Positions 18,904 to 29,110 of a stretch of 64,000 bases of DNA are shown here, one piece after another. The notes under the pieces were generated by a model. That model was not told where the DNA came from and made no database searches. It worked only from the letters and a program-made list of their open reading frames with translations. Within the stretch, counting starts at the first letter, position 1. Every line of letters starts with the position of its first letter. Source of the stretch: Azospirillum sp. B21 (GTDB taxonomy: Bacteria; Pseudomonadota; Alphaproteobacteria; Azospirillales; Azospirillaceae); NCBI RefSeq assembly GCF_008364825.1, contig NZ_VTTO01000002.1, forward strand, positions 186,001-250,000, given 5' to 3'. The position numbers and the translations under genes were made by a program.

Positions 18904-19436
18904 GCCATGTGCTCGCGCAGGCGGGGCATCAGCTCCACCAGATTGCAGGGGCGGTGGCGGTTGTCGAGCTGCCAGACCAGGATATCGTCCCAGGCGTCGC
19001 GGCAGGCGCTGGGCGAACCCGGCAGGGCGAAGATGTAGGTGCCGTTGGCGACGCCGCCGGTCGCACGGCTCTGAATGGTGGAGGTGCCGACCTTGGCATA
19101 GCTCAGGTAACGGAACAGCTCGCCGAAGCCGGGGATCGCCTTTTCATAGAGCGCTTCGACCGCTTCCGGCGTCACGTCGCGGCCGGTAACCCCGGTGCCG
19201 CCGGTGGTCAGCACCACGTCGATCTGCGGATCGGCGATGTACGCCTGCACCTGGGCGCGGATCGCCGCGATGTCGTCGCGAACGATGGTTCGGGCGGCGA
19301 GCCGGTGGCCGGCCCCGGCGATCCGCTCCGCCAGCGCATCGCCGGAGCGGTCGTCCGCGGCGCTGCGGGTGTCGGACACCGTGATCACCGCGATGTTCAC
19401 GGGAAGGAAGGGGCGGCTCTCGTCGATCTTCGGCAT
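18900..19436 (-). CDS. moaB: Molybdenum cofactor biosynthesis protein MoaB
   Basis: 178 residues of the MoaB/MogA fold. Motifs: NIAVITVSDTRSAADDRSGD, VLTTGGTGVTGRDVTPEA (the molybdopterin-binding loop) and FALPGSPSACRDAWDDIL. It adenylylates molybdopterin before molybdate insertion, or acts as a structural homologue. ATG at 19436 chosen (MPKIDESRPFLPVNI), the family-typical start. First gene of a two-gene unit with the phosphotransferase. Confidence 0.93.
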   Translation of the reverse strand: MPKIDESRPFLPVNIAVITVSDTRSAADDRSGDALAERIAGAGHRLAARTIVRDDIAAIRAQVQAYIADPQIDVVLTTGGTGVTGRDVTPEAVEALYEKAIPGFGELFRYLSYAKVGTSTIQSRATGGVANGTYIFALPGSPSACRDAWDDILVWQLDNRHRPCNLVELMPRLREHMA

Positions 19437-19490
19437 GGCGGCAGGCGTGTCCTCAAGTCGGGCCGGAGCCCGGCAAGGGCGCACCGGCGG

Positions 19491-21758
19491 TCAGGGTATC
19501 GGGCTGGCCTCCCCCCGCTCCGCCACCGTCTCCACCCGGGCCGGAACGGCCGGAGCATCCGCGGCGGAAGGCTCGGCCGCCGGAGCTTCCGCCGTCGGCT
19601 TCTCGGCGGCGGTCACCGCGGCCGGGACCGCCGGCTTCGCCGCCGGCAGCGGGTCGGGCTGGGCCGCGACCTGGGTCGCGGACGCCTCCACCGGGATGTA
19701 GGACGGCCATTTCCCATCGGCGACGGCGTCGAGCGAGGCGGTCTCCTGGCCCAGCCGAAGCTGGTAGATCCAGAAGTTCGCCATCACCTTCTCCACATAG
19801 TCGCGCGTCTCGCCGAAGGAAAGGCTTTCGATGAACAGCAGGGGATCGGTGATGTCGCTCAGCTCCCGCCGCCAGCGGGCCAGCGTGCCCGGCCCGGCAT
19901 TGTAGGCGGCGGTGGCCAGGAACAGGTTGCCGTCGATCTCCGGCATGCCCAGCAGTTCTGTCAGGTAACGCTGGCCCAGCTCCATGTTGCGGGAGGGATC
20001 GAACAGGGCGTCGCGGTTGGCGTCCTCGCTGCCGATGTCGGCGTGGCGCTCGCGCACATGCTGGGCGGTGCTGGGCAGGATCTGCATCAGCCCGGTCGCC
20101 CCGGCGGAGCTGACCAGACGCGGGTCGAAGCGCGATTCCTGGCGCATCACCGCGAAGACCAGCGCCCGGTCCACGGCGAAGCCGTCGCGCGGCGTCCAGT
20201 GCGGCAGCGGGTAGAGGGCGGCGGCATAGGGCGCGCCGTCCGGCCCGGCCACCGCGTTGCCCAGCCGCAGCGAGAGGGTCGCCACTCCGGCGCGGTCGGC
20301 CAGCGCCACCATCGCCTGTTCGACCAGCGGGTCGCCCTGGGGATGGATGCGTTGCAGCTCCATGCCCGCCAGTTCGCGCTGTCCCACCTGCAGCAGGGCT
20401 ATGGCACGGGAGCCTGCCGGCTTCGCCGCCATCGCCGCCAGACTCCGCCCGCTCAGCTCCGGCGCCTGCCAGCGCACGTCGTGCAGCGTGCCCAGTGTGC
20501 GGAGCGCGATCAGGCCATAGAAGGTGTGGGGATAGCGGGCCGCGGCGGCCAGATGCTCCGCCGCCTCCTTCTCCTTGCCGGGCTTGCGGGACAGCGCGCG
20601 GGCCGCCCAGTAGTCGGCGGCCGCCGCCTTCCAGGGGGAGCGCGGACCGGCGGCGGCCATGCCCTGGAAATGACGGGCGGCACGGTCGGTCTGCTTCAGC
20701 CGCCATGCGGACAGCCCGGCGATCCAATGCGCTTCCGGAAGCATGTCGCCCGACCGGGCGGCGCTGGCGGAGGCAAGCGTCAGCGCCTGTGCCGTCTCGC
20801 CCGAATAATAGAGCGATGTCGCGATGCGAGCGCGGGCGGCGTCGTACTGCACGGTGTCGAGCTTGCCGCCGAACTCGTCCTGGTTCAGCAGAGCCAGGGC
20901 GTTGCTGGCGCGGCCGGAGCGCAGCAGCTCCTCCACCCGCGCCACGGCGGCGCGGTCGCTGCGGGCGCGCGACACGGTGCGGCTGCGCGGGGCGACGGTG
21001 ACGCCGTCCTCCTCGTCGTCCTCATTCGCGGCGACGGTGCGCAAGCCGCCCAGCCGTTCCAGCGAGCCGACGAGGCGCACGCGCTCCTCCCCCCGCGGGG
21101 GCTTCGGCGCGCGCTGGCCGGCGGGCTGGCGCTTCTGCGCCAGGCTGTGCACCCGCTCCGCCCCGGCGAGGTCGCCGTAATCCTGCATCCAGCGGGCGAG
21201 TTCCTCGTAGCCGGCGCGGCGGTCGGGGTGGAGATAGCGCTGGCGCAGGACATAGCCGATCAGCCGGCGGTCCTTCAGCTTCGCCATCTCGGCGTCGGCG
21301 GCGTCCCAGTCCGCCCGGTCCTGCAGCGCGAAGATGCGGCGGTAGCGGTCGGCATCCTCCTCGTCCAGCTGGACGGCGCGGGCCTCGTCGTCGCTGGCGA
21401 GCAGCAGCGGGGAACCGGTCGGGCCGGTGGACGCATCGGCCGCCGGCGCGCCGAAAGACGGGTCGCCGGGAATGGCCGGGTCGGGCAGCCCCATGACCGG
21501 GTCGCCAATGACCGGGTTGCCAGTCGGCTCGCCGAAATCGGGGGTATCGGGGTCAGGCACGGAATCCGGGCCGGGCGGGACGACGGCGTGACCGTCCGGC
21601 GCGTGGATGATGAGGGCGGCGCAAGCGGGCCGGAACCCGACCGAACCGTCGGGTCCCAGGGTGTAAGCCACCGCGAGACCCAGCACCCCCAGAAGGTTCC
21701 GCCGCAGCGGGACCGCGTTCGCGGCCCGGTATGCTGCACTGCAAAATATCCGGAGCAT
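19491..21758 (-). CDS. slt: Soluble lytic murein transglycosylase (Slt-like)
   Basis: 755 residues. N-terminal hydrophobic segment (NLLGVLGLAVAYTLG), a Pro/Asp/Gly-rich low-complexity stretch, a long superhelical region of paired helices (residues about 110-530), then the SLT catalytic domain (about 545-690) with the catalytic Glu in MRQESRFDP, GATGLMQILPSTA and AAYNAGPGTLARW. A disordered Ala/Pro/Glu-rich tail closes it. It cleaves peptidoglycan to 1,6-anhydro products in the periplasm. ATG at 21758 chosen over 21797. The upstream 220 bases include an inverted pair TTTGTGT / ACACAAA at 21915-21946 that may be regulatory. Confidence 0.93.
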   Translation of the reverse strand: MLRIFCSAAYRAANAVPLRRNLLGVLGLAVAYTLGPDGSVGFRPACAALIIHAPDGHAVVPPGPDSVPDPDTPDFGEPTGNPVIGDPVMGLPDPAIPGDPSFGAPAADASTGPTGSPLLLASDDEARAVQLDEEDADRYRRIFALQDRADWDAADAEMAKLKDRRLIGYVLRQRYLHPDRRAGYEELARWMQDYGDLAGAERVHSLAQKRQPAGQRAPKPPRGEERVRLVGSLERLGGLRTVAANEDDEEDGVTVAPRSRTVSRARSDRAAVARVEELLRSGRASNALALLNQDEFGGKLDTVQYDAARARIATSLYYSGETAQALTLASASAARSGDMLPEAHWIAGLSAWRLKQTDRAARHFQGMAAAGPRSPWKAAAADYWAARALSRKPGKEKEAAEHLAAAARYPHTFYGLIALRTLGTLHDVRWQAPELSGRSLAAMAAKPAGSRAIALLQVGQRELAGMELQRIHPQGDPLVEQAMVALADRAGVATLSLRLGNAVAGPDGAPYAAALYPLPHWTPRDGFAVDRALVFAVMRQESRFDPRLVSSAGATGLMQILPSTAQHVRERHADIGSEDANRDALFDPSRNMELGQRYLTELLGMPEIDGNLFLATAAYNAGPGTLARWRRELSDITDPLLFIESLSFGETRDYVEKVMANFWIYQLRLGQETASLDAVADGKWPSYIPVEASATQVAAQPDPLPAAKPAVPAAVTAAEKPTAEAPAAEPSAADAPAVPARVETVAERGEASPIP

Positions 21759-21980
21759 TGTTCCGAAATAGCGCAGGCGCTCGCGAACCGCAAGCAACGG
21801 ATTTGCGCGGAATGTGTCATCGCCGGTATTCGCCAGTCTCTACAACGGGTTAAGGGGGGTGGGAAAATGGCCTTAGCCCGTTGGGAAGGTGCCTTTCGGC
21901 ATGGCGGCATTACATTTGTGTCATGCAGTCGGCGTAGTCACACAAACGATTTGGGCGAAGCTCCGGTGTCGATTTTTTGC

Positions 21981-22850
21981 TTACGAATACTTGATACCGT
22001 CTTCGTCGATCTTTTGCCGCAGCGCAAGCATGTCCCGCCACGCTTCCCGCTTTGCGATAGGGTTGCGCAAGAGGTACGCCGGATGGAGCATCGGCATCAG
22101 CGGCACCGGTGCGCCGGTTCCCTCGTAGGACCGCCATTGCCCACGCAGGCGGGTGATTCCCTCCGCCCGGTTCAGCAGGGTCTTGGCCGACACGCCGCCC
22201 AGCGCCACCAGCAGCTTCGGCCGCACCAGTTCCACATGCCGTTCCAGGAAGGGCAGGCAGGCGGCGATCTCGGCCTGGGTCGGGCTGCGGTTGCCGGGGG
22301 GGCGCCAGGGCAGGATGTTGGTGATGTAGACCTTGCCACGATCCAGGCCGATCTGCGCCAGCATGCGGTCCAGCAGCTTGCCGCTGACCCCGACGAAGGG
22401 CTTGCCCTGCCGGTCCTCGTCCTCGCCCGGCGCCTCGCCGATCAGCATGATCGGAGCCTGCGGATTGCCGTCGGCGAAGACGGTGTTCATCGCGGTGGCC
22501 TTCAAAGGACAGCCGTCGAAGCTGCGCAATGCCGCTTCAAGCGCTTCCAGGGTCTGCGCCTCATGCGCGCGGGCACGGGCCTGGATGCCGGCTTCGCTGG
22601 CGCCCAGCGGCTGGTCGGGCGAGGGGAAGAGTGCGGCAGGCCGCGGCGCGGCGGGGGTGGGTACCCGAGTCGGTGCCGGGCTGCGCGCCATACCGGCATT
22701 TGGCGCCGCACCGGCGCCCGCGGGCATGGCGCGCGCCGCCGGCCGGGCGGAGAAGGCGGCCCAGTCGATCGGCTCGTCACCGATGGCCTCGTCGCAGCCG
22801 ATATCGGCATGCCAGCGCAGCGCGTCGAGGATGTCGCATACGTCAATCAT
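21981..22850 (-). CDS. Uracil-DNA glycosylase, family 4-like
   Basis: 289 residues. Catalytic motif [17 protein letters not shown] at about residues 138-154 and the second motif [11 protein letters not shown] near the C-terminus, both typical of the thermostable family-4 UDGs. It removes uracil from DNA to begin base-excision repair. The first 100 residues are an Ala/Pro-rich extension that is poorly conserved in the family and likely disordered. Of the four Fe-S cysteines in well-studied members, the candidates here are in FDGCPLK and IAACLPF; the full set is not evident. Confidence 0.92.
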   Translation of the reverse strand: MIDVCDILDALRWHADIGCDEAIGDEPIDWAAFSARPAARAMPAGAGAAPNAGMARSPAPTRVPTPAAPRPAALFPSPDQPLGASEAGIQARARAHEAQTLEALEAALRSFDGCPLKATAMNTVFADGNPQAPIMLIGEAPGEDEDRQGKPFVGVSGKLLDRMLAQIGLDRGKVYITNILPWRPPGNRSPTQAEIAACLPFLERHVELVRPKLLVALGGVSAKTLLNRAEGITRLRGQWRSYEGTGAPVPLMPMLHPAYLLRNPIAKREAWRDMLALRQKIDEDGIKYS

Positions 22851-22861
22851 CGTTTGACCTT

Positions 22862-22878
22862 ACCACAGATCGTGTGGT
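22862..22878. promoter_or_regulatory. Perfect inverted repeat, candidate operator
   Basis: ACCACA-GATCG-TGTGGT, a perfect 17-base dyad just upstream of the uracil-DNA glycosylase start and 124 bases before the ETF-QO start. Size and symmetry suit a dimeric repressor. The regulator is unknown. Confidence 0.5.
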
Positions 22879-22916
22879 CTTACATGTCCAGATACCCAAT
22901 TTGGGTGCGGTGCAAA

Positions 22917-22933
22917 GCGTGCTACAAGCACGC
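22917..22933. promoter_or_regulatory. Perfect inverted repeat, candidate operator or hairpin
   Basis: GCGTGCT-ACA-AGCACGC, a perfect dyad 68 bases before the ETF-QO ATG. It could be an operator or a hairpin in the 5' untranslated region. Confidence 0.45.
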
Positions 22934-23001
22934 GCCCGCAAAACACCATAGGGCGTCCCGAGGGAAACAGTACCAAAACAAGACGGTGGGGGAGTGTGGT
23001 G

Positions 23002-24651
23002 ATGGAACGCGAACCGCGCGAGGTCATGGAATACGATGTTCTGGTCGTCGGCGCCGGCCCGTCGGGCCTGAGTGCGGCGATCCGCCTGCGGCAGCGCGCG
23101 GTCGAGACCGGGCAGGAACTCAGCGTCTGCGTGATCGAGAAGGGGTCGGAGGTCGGCGCCCACCTGCTGTCCGGCGCCGTCTTCGAGCCGCATGCGCTGG
23201 ACGAGCTGATCCCGGACTGGAAGGAAAAGGGCGCGCCGCTGACCACCCCGGCGCGCGAGGACCATTTCCTCTATCTGACGGAAACGAAGGCCTACAAGTC
23301 GCCCTTCGCCCCGCCGCAGATGAACAACCACGGCAACTACATCATCAGCTTGGGCAATCTGGCCCGCTGGATGGCGACCCAGGCCGAGGAGCTGGGGGTG
23401 GAGATCTACCCCGGCTTCGCCGCGGCCGAGGTGCTGTATGACGACAACGGTGCGGTGAAGGGCGTCGCCACCGGCGACATGGGCATCGGCAAGGATGGCG
23501 AGAAGACCGGCAACTACACGCCCGGCATGGAGCTGCACGCCAAGCAGACCATCTTCGCCGAGGGCTGCCGCGGTTCGCTGACCAAGACCCTGTTCGAGCG
23601 CTTCGACCTGCGCCGAGACTGCCAGCCGCAGACCTACGGAATCGGCATCAAGGAGCTGTGGGAGGTCGATCCGTCCCAGTCTAAGCCAGGCCTGATCGTC
23701 CACACCATCGGCTGGCCGATGGACCCAAAGACCTATGGCGGGTCGTGGCTGTATCACATGGAAGGGAACCTGGTGTCGGTCGGCTTCGTCGTCGGCCTCG
23801 ACTACTGGAACCCGCACATGAGCCCGTTCGAGGAATTCCAGCGCTACAAGACCCACCCGGCGATCCGTCCGACCTTCGAGGGCGGCCGGCGTCTGTCCTA
23901 CGGCGCCCGCGCGCTGTCGGAAGGCGGTTTCCAGTCGATCCCGAAGCTGACCTTCCCCGGCGGCCTCCTCATCGGCGACGGCGCCGGCTTCCTGAACGTG
24001 CCGAAGATCAAGGGCAACCACACCGCCATGAAGTCGGGCATGGTCGCGGCCGAGGCGGTGTTCGACCACCTGACCGGCGGCGCCGACAATGGTCCTGAGG
24101 TCATCGCCTATCCGGAGCGGCTGAAGCAGTCCTGGGTGTGGCCGGAACTCCACGCCGTCCGCAACATCCGTCCGGGCTTCCAGAAGGGTCTGTGGGCCGG
24201 TCTGGCGAACGCCGCGTACGAGACGGCGCTGAAGGGCAAGTCGCCCTGGACGCTGAAGCACCACGCCGACCACACCACCCTGGTGAAGGCCAGCGAGGCG
24301 CCGAAGATCGCCTACCCCAAGCCGGACGGCAAGGTCAGCTTCGACCGCCTGTCCTCGGTCTACCTCTCCAACACCAACCATGAGGAAGACCAGCCGCCGC
24401 ACCTGACGCTGAAGGACAAGTCGGTCCCGATCAGCGTCAATCTGGCGCTCTACGACGCGCCGGAGCAGCGCTATTGCCCGGCCGGCGTCTATGAGATCGT
24501 CCGCAACGACGACGGCAGCGATCCGCGGCTGCAGATCAACGCGCAGAACTGCGTCCACTGCAAGACCTGCGACATCAAGGATCCCACCCAGAACATCAAC
24601 TGGGTCGTGCCGGAAGGCGGCGGGGGGCCGAACTATCCGGGCGGGATGTAA
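23002..24651 (+). CDS. Electron transfer flavoprotein-ubiquinone oxidoreductase
   Basis: 549 residues. It passes electrons from reduced ETF (fatty-acid and amino-acid dehydrogenation) to ubiquinone at the inner membrane. FAD-binding motif [15 protein letters not shown] near residue 18, the family block [12 protein letters not shown], ubiquinone-region sequences ([12 protein letters not shown]), [20 protein letters not shown], and the C-terminal 4Fe-4S cluster with cysteines in RYCPAGVYE and [13 protein letters not shown]. Three candidate starts (GTG, GTG, ATG) occur in a row; the ATG at 23002 is chosen, with GGGGGAG upstream. Full length, no defects seen. Confidence 0.97.
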   Translation: MEREPREVMEYDVLVVGAGPSGLSAAIRLRQRAVETGQELSVCVIEKGSEVGAHLLSGAVFEPHALDELIPDWKEKGAPLTTPAREDHFLYLTETKAYKSPFAPPQMNNHGNYIISLGNLARWMATQAEELGVEIYPGFAAAEVLYDDNGAVKGVATGDMGIGKDGEKTGNYTPGMELHAKQTIFAEGCRGSLTKTLFERFDLRRDCQPQTYGIGIKELWEVDPSQSKPGLIVHTIGWPMDPKTYGGSWLYHMEGNLVSVGFVVGLDYWNPHMSPFEEFQRYKTHPAIRPTFEGGRRLSYGARALSEGGFQSIPKLTFPGGLLIGDGAGFLNVPKIKGNHTAMKSGMVAAEAVFDHLTGGADNGPEVIAYPERLKQSWVWPELHAVRNIRPGFQKGLWAGLANAAYETALKGKSPWTLKHHADHTTLVKASEAPKIAYPKPDGKVSFDRLSSVYLSNTNHEEDQPPHLTLKDKSVPISVNLALYDAPEQRYCPAGVYEIVRNDDGSDPRLQINAQNCVHCKTCDIKDPTQNINWVVPEGGGGPNYPGGM

Positions 24652-24665
24652 GGGATGGAGCGCTT

Positions 24666-24780
24666 GCCCCCTCCCTAACCCTCCCCCTCTTCGAGGGAGA
24701 GGGAACTGCCGCTTTCTTCCCCTCCACCGCCGTAGGCGGGGGAGGGAGGGACCCACGCACAAGCGTGGGAGGGAGGGGGC
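24666..24780. repeat. Dispersed G/C-run repeat (copy D)
   Basis: Two palindromic units (24666-24704 and 24717-24780) between the ETF-QO stop and the next gene. They share CCCTCCCTAACCCTCCCC and GGGGAGGGAGGG blocks with copies E and H. The hairpins lack a T tract, so they are not clear terminators. Confidence 0.7.
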
Positions 24781-24862
24781 AGGCTGCCGCCCGTCGGGTG
24801 TCGGTTGCGCCGCCGGCCACTCCTATCTATAACGCAAGCGGTAACCTCTCTGCGACGGCGCG

Positions 24863-25633
24863 ATGATCGTTTCCTGTCCGACCTGTTCAACGCGCTACAC
24901 CCTGTCCGACGAGTCGCTCGGCACCGACGGCCGTAAGGTGCGTTGTGCCCGCTGCGGCCACACATGGTGGCAGATGCCGGAGCGGGCGGATCCCGAGCCG
25001 GTGGTCGCAGACGCACCGACGGAAATCCGTCCGGCGAAAGCGGCAAAGCCGGCCGCCAAGACAAAGGTCAAGCAGCCGAAGGCTCCGCGCGCCAAGCCGG
25101 CGCGCAGCACGGTGATCGGCTTCGCCCTGCTGGGGGTGCTCGTCGCGGGGACCGTTGCCGGCGGCTATTTCGGCCGCGATGCCATCGTCCGCGGCTGGCC
25201 GCCCGCAGCCCTCTTCTATGAGACCATCGGGATACAGGCCGAGCCGCCGGGCTTCGGGCTGGAACTGCGCAACATCCGCTCCGAACAGAAGATGGAAGGC
25301 GGCAAGACCGTCCTGCTGTTGGACGGCGAGATCGCCAACACCACCGATGTCGAGCGCGCGCTGCCGCCGCTGCGCGCCATCACCTTCGGCGCCGAGCACA
25401 AACCGCTGCAGAGCTGGACCATCGAACCGTCTGTGCCCGTGCTGCTGCCGGGTGCGGTGGTGAGCTTCCATCACAGCCAGCCGGATCCCGGCCCGGTGAC
25501 CGAGGTGACCATCACCTTCGGCGGTCCGCCGCCGGGACTGGATGCGACGGCCGCCGAAAAGCCGACCGAGAAAGCTCCGGAGAAGCCGGCCGCAGCAAAG
25601 GCCGCCGCTCCGGCCAAGCCCTCCGGTCACTGA
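24863..25633 (+). CDS. MJ0042-type zinc-ribbon membrane protein (DUF3426)
   Basis: 256 residues. N-terminal zinc ribbon with two CxxC pairs (SCPTCSTRYTL and RCARCGHTWW), a Lys/Pro/Ala-rich linker, one membrane helix (VIGFALLGVLVAGTVAGGYF, about residues 85-105) and a DUF3426 beta-sandwich in the periplasm (LDGEIANTTDVERALPPLRA). A typical alphaproteobacterial protein of unknown role, often near cell-division or thioredoxin-like genes; not so here. Convergent with the TyrR-like gene, nine bases between the stops. Confidence 0.88.
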   Translation: MIVSCPTCSTRYTLSDESLGTDGRKVRCARCGHTWWQMPERADPEPVVADAPTEIRPAKAAKPAAKTKVKQPKAPRAKPARSTVIGFALLGVLVAGTVAGGYFGRDAIVRGWPPAALFYETIGIQAEPPGFGLELRNIRSEQKMEGGKTVLLLDGEIANTTDVERALPPLRAITFGAEHKPLQSWTIEPSVPVLLPGAVVSFHHSQPDPGPVTEVTITFGGPPPGLDATAAEKPTEKAPEKPAAAKAAAPAKPSGH

Positions 25634-25642
25634 CCGGCCGCG

Positions 25643-27172
<1,530 letters not shown>

Positions 27173-27204
27173 GGGGGTTGGGGCTTCTGGAATGGCAGAC
27201 ACTT

Positions 27205-27374
27205 GCCCCCACCCCAACCCTCCCCCGCTCTCAGCGGACCTATGGTCCGCCTGCCGCGTCAGCACAAAGCGAAGCGTTGTGCGAGAGTTGGGCGGGGGAG
27301 GGAGTGAGTGCTTAGGCGGGAGAGCGGCGGCAGTCCCCTCCTCCGCCCAGCGGGGGAGGGTTAGGGTGGGGGCA
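27205..27374. repeat. Dispersed G/C-run repeat (copy E)
   Basis: 170 bases with outer blocks CCCCCACCCCAACCCTCCCC and GGGGGAGGGTTAGGGTGGGG in inverted order, and inside a palindrome (GCGGACC-TAT-GGTCCGC) and GCGGCGGCAGTCCCCTC. The last block is shared with copy H, so the two belong to one subfamily. Confidence 0.75.
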
Positions 27375-27386
27375 TCCAACGACCAC

Positions 27387-27404
27387 TGTACACAATAATT
27401 TACG
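27387..27404. promoter_or_regulatory. TyrR-like box 1
   Basis: TGTACACAATAATTTACG against the TyrR consensus TGTAAA-N6-TTTACA: ten of twelve defined bases match and the key G and C are 14 bases apart. About 150 bases upstream of the dadA sigma-54 promoter. Confidence 0.6.
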
Positions 27405-27405
27405 C

Positions 27406-27423
27406 CGTACCAAAATCTTTACA
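27406..27423. promoter_or_regulatory. TyrR-like box 2 (weak)
   Basis: CGTACCAAAATCTTTACA: a perfect right half TTTACA and a weak left half (GTA only), key G and C correctly spaced. It follows box 1 after one base, giving a strong/weak pair as in many TyrR targets. Confidence 0.5.
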
Positions 27424-27474
27424 CCGCCCCGATCCATTGAGTCTCAACACACTAACCCCCTATTCCCCTTCCCC

Positions 27475-27492
27475 TGTAAACATCCGCATACA
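27475..27492. promoter_or_regulatory. TyrR-like box 3
   Basis: TGTAAACATCCGCATACA: a perfect left half and four of six in the right half, G and C correctly spaced. Its centre lies about 64 bases before the GG of the sigma-54 promoter, a normal enhancer distance. Confidence 0.6.
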
Positions 27493-27545
27493 CCCCACGC
27501 CCCACCACTCCCCCCGTACCACAGCAAATCCGCCATTTCCGCCTC

Positions 27546-27560
27546 TGGCACGCCCTTTGC
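27546..27560 (+). promoter_or_regulatory. Sigma-54 promoter of dadA
   Basis: TGGCACGCCCTTTGC fits TGGCAC-N5-TTGC exactly, with GG and GC ten bases apart. Predicted start near 27572, 37 bases before the dadA ATG. Confidence 0.85.
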
Positions 27561-27608
27561 GAACTCCTCCCCTAAGCGAAGTCATCCATCCCCTTGGGAG
27601 CCAGTCTC

Positions 27609-28910
27609 ATGCGCGTGATCGTTCTGGGCAGCGGCGTCATCGGTGTCACCACCGCCTATTATCTGGCGCGCGCCGGGCATGAGGTGACCGTGCTGGATCG
27701 TCAGGCCGGCCCGGCGCTGGAGACCAGCTATGCCAATGCGGGTGAGGTGTCGCCGGGCTATTCCGCTCCCTGGGCGGCGCCGGGGCTGATGCTGAAGGCC
27801 GCCAAGTGGATGATGATGAAGCATTCGCCGCTGGTGATCCGGCCGAAGCTGGATCCGGCCATGTGGTCCTGGTGCCTGAAGCTGCTGGCGAATGCCAACG
27901 AGGCGAGCTACCAGCTGAACAAGAGCCGCATGGTCCGCGTCGCCGAATACAGCCGCGACTGCCTGAAGGCTCTGCGCGCCGAGACCGGCATCACCTATGA
28001 CGAGCGCACCCAGGGCACGCTGCAGGTCTTCCGTACCCAGAAGCAGATGGACGCCGCCGGCTACGACATGGCGGTGCTGGAGCGCTACGGCGTTCCCTTC
28101 AGCCTGTTCGACCGCGACGGCCTGACCTCGGTCGAGCCGGCTTTGGCCCATGTGAAGGACAAGCTGGTCGGCGCGCTGCACCTGCCGGGCGACGAGACCG
28201 GCGATTGCTTCCAGTTCACCAACAAGCTGGCCGCCTATGCCGCCAAGCGCGGGGTGGAGTTCCGCTATGGCGTCTCCATCCGCGGGCTGGAGAGTGACGG
28301 TCGCAAGATCACCGGCGTGCTGACCGACCAGGGTACGCTGACCGCCGACAGCTACATCGTCGCCATGGGCAGCTATTCGCCCAAGCTGGTGAAGCCGCTG
28401 GGCATCGACCTGCCGGTCTATCCGGTGAAGGGCTATTCGCTGACCCTGCCGATCACCGACGCCGCCCACGCGCCGGAATCGACCGTGATGGACGAGACGC
28501 ACAAGATCGCCGTCACCCGGCTCGGCGACCGCATCCGCGTCGGCGGCACGGCGGAGTTGTCCGGTTTCGACCTGACCCTGCGCGAGAAGCGCCGCGGCCC
28601 GCTGGATCATGTGGTCAGCGACCTGTTCCCGAAGGGCGGCGACCTGTCGAAGGCGGAGTTCTGGACCGGCCTGCGCCCGAACACGCCGGACGGCACGCCG
28701 ATCCTGGGATCGACCGACATCCGCAACCTGTATCTCAACACCGGGCACGGCACGCTGGGCTGGACGATGTCGGCCGGCTCGGCCCGCGTGCTGGCCGACG
28801 TGGTCAGCGGCCGTCAGACCGAGATCGACATGGAGGGCCTCGGCGTCGAGCGCTACGGCCGCAAGCCGTCGGTGGCGGTGTCGCGCCCGGCGGCGGTGCG
28901 TCCGGCCTGA
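27609..28910 (+). CDS. dadA: D-amino-acid dehydrogenase (small subunit type)
   Basis: 433 residues. FAD motif [20 protein letters not shown] at the N-terminus, the DadA block [20 protein letters not shown], and the C-terminal [14 protein letters not shown] / [12 protein letters not shown] that closes the FAD site. It oxidises D-alanine and other D-amino acids to 2-oxo acids and feeds electrons to the respiratory chain. ATG at 27609 with GGGAG upstream. Expression probably depends on RpoN and the divergent TyrR-like activator. No alanine racemase gene follows, unlike dadAX operons. Confidence 0.95.
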   Translation: MRVIVLGSGVIGVTTAYYLARAGHEVTVLDRQAGPALETSYANAGEVSPGYSAPWAAPGLMLKAAKWMMMKHSPLVIRPKLDPAMWSWCLKLLANANEASYQLNKSRMVRVAEYSRDCLKALRAETGITYDERTQGTLQVFRTQKQMDAAGYDMAVLERYGVPFSLFDRDGLTSVEPALAHVKDKLVGALHLPGDETGDCFQFTNKLAAYAAKRGVEFRYGVSIRGLESDGRKITGVLTDQGTLTADSYIVAMGSYSPKLVKPLGIDLPVYPVKGYSLTLPITDAAHAPESTVMDETHKIAVTRLGDRIRVGGTAELSGFDLTLREKRRGPLDHVVSDLFPKGGDLSKAEFWTGLRPNTPDGTPILGSTDIRNLYLNTGHGTLGWTMSAGSARVLADVVSGRQTEIDMEGLGVERYGRKPSVAVSRPAAVRPA

Positions 28911-29110
28911 CCGGACAAGGGGACCCGCGCCGCGCGGCGGACGCGGGTCATCGCCAGCTCGAGCAGGGCGGCGTCGGCGATTTCGGCTCCATCCAGCCGA
29001 TGTCGCCCGCGCCGCCCTTCGCATTTCTCCACCCGGTGGCCGAGGCGCCTGAGATGCAGGATCGCCTCGTAGAGTCGGGTCGCCGGCTCGGCCGTCGGTC
29101 GCGTTGTCAC
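28853..29110 (-). CDS. Small helical protein, unknown function
   Basis: 85 residues from a GTG that overlaps the lutC stop (GTGA), the spacing expected of a translated downstream gene. The middle is a likely amphipathic helix rich in Leu and Arg ([20 protein letters not shown] followed by a basic turn and [15 protein letters not shown]). No family recognised. Its last 58 bases overlap the convergent 3' end of dadA, and its tail there is low-complexity, so the true protein may matter only in its first 60 residues. It could be a lutC-coupled accessory or a fortuitous frame. Confidence 0.45.
   Translation of the reverse strand: MTTRPTAEPATRLYEAILHLRRLGHRVEKCEGRRGRHRLDGAEIADAALLELAMTRVRRAARVPLSGQAGRTAAGRDTATDGLRP

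Larger units (their letters stand above)
27173..27608. other. Divergent control region of the TyrR-like gene and dadA
   Basis: 436 bases. From left to right: repeat copy E (27205-27374), two TyrR-like boxes (27387-27423), a third box (27475-27492) and a sigma-54 promoter (27546-27560) facing dadA. Base composition drops sharply at about 27385-27500, unlike the flanking GC-rich genes, as expected of a real regulatory stretch. No gene is seen in it. Confidence 0.75.

Noticed and set aside
18909..23441. A 1510-codon open frame on the plus strand
   Set aside because: It lies opposite moaB, slt and uracil-DNA glycosylase, all with clear motifs; the translation is low-complexity Arg/Gly/Gln-rich sequence typical of antisense frames in GC-rich DNA.
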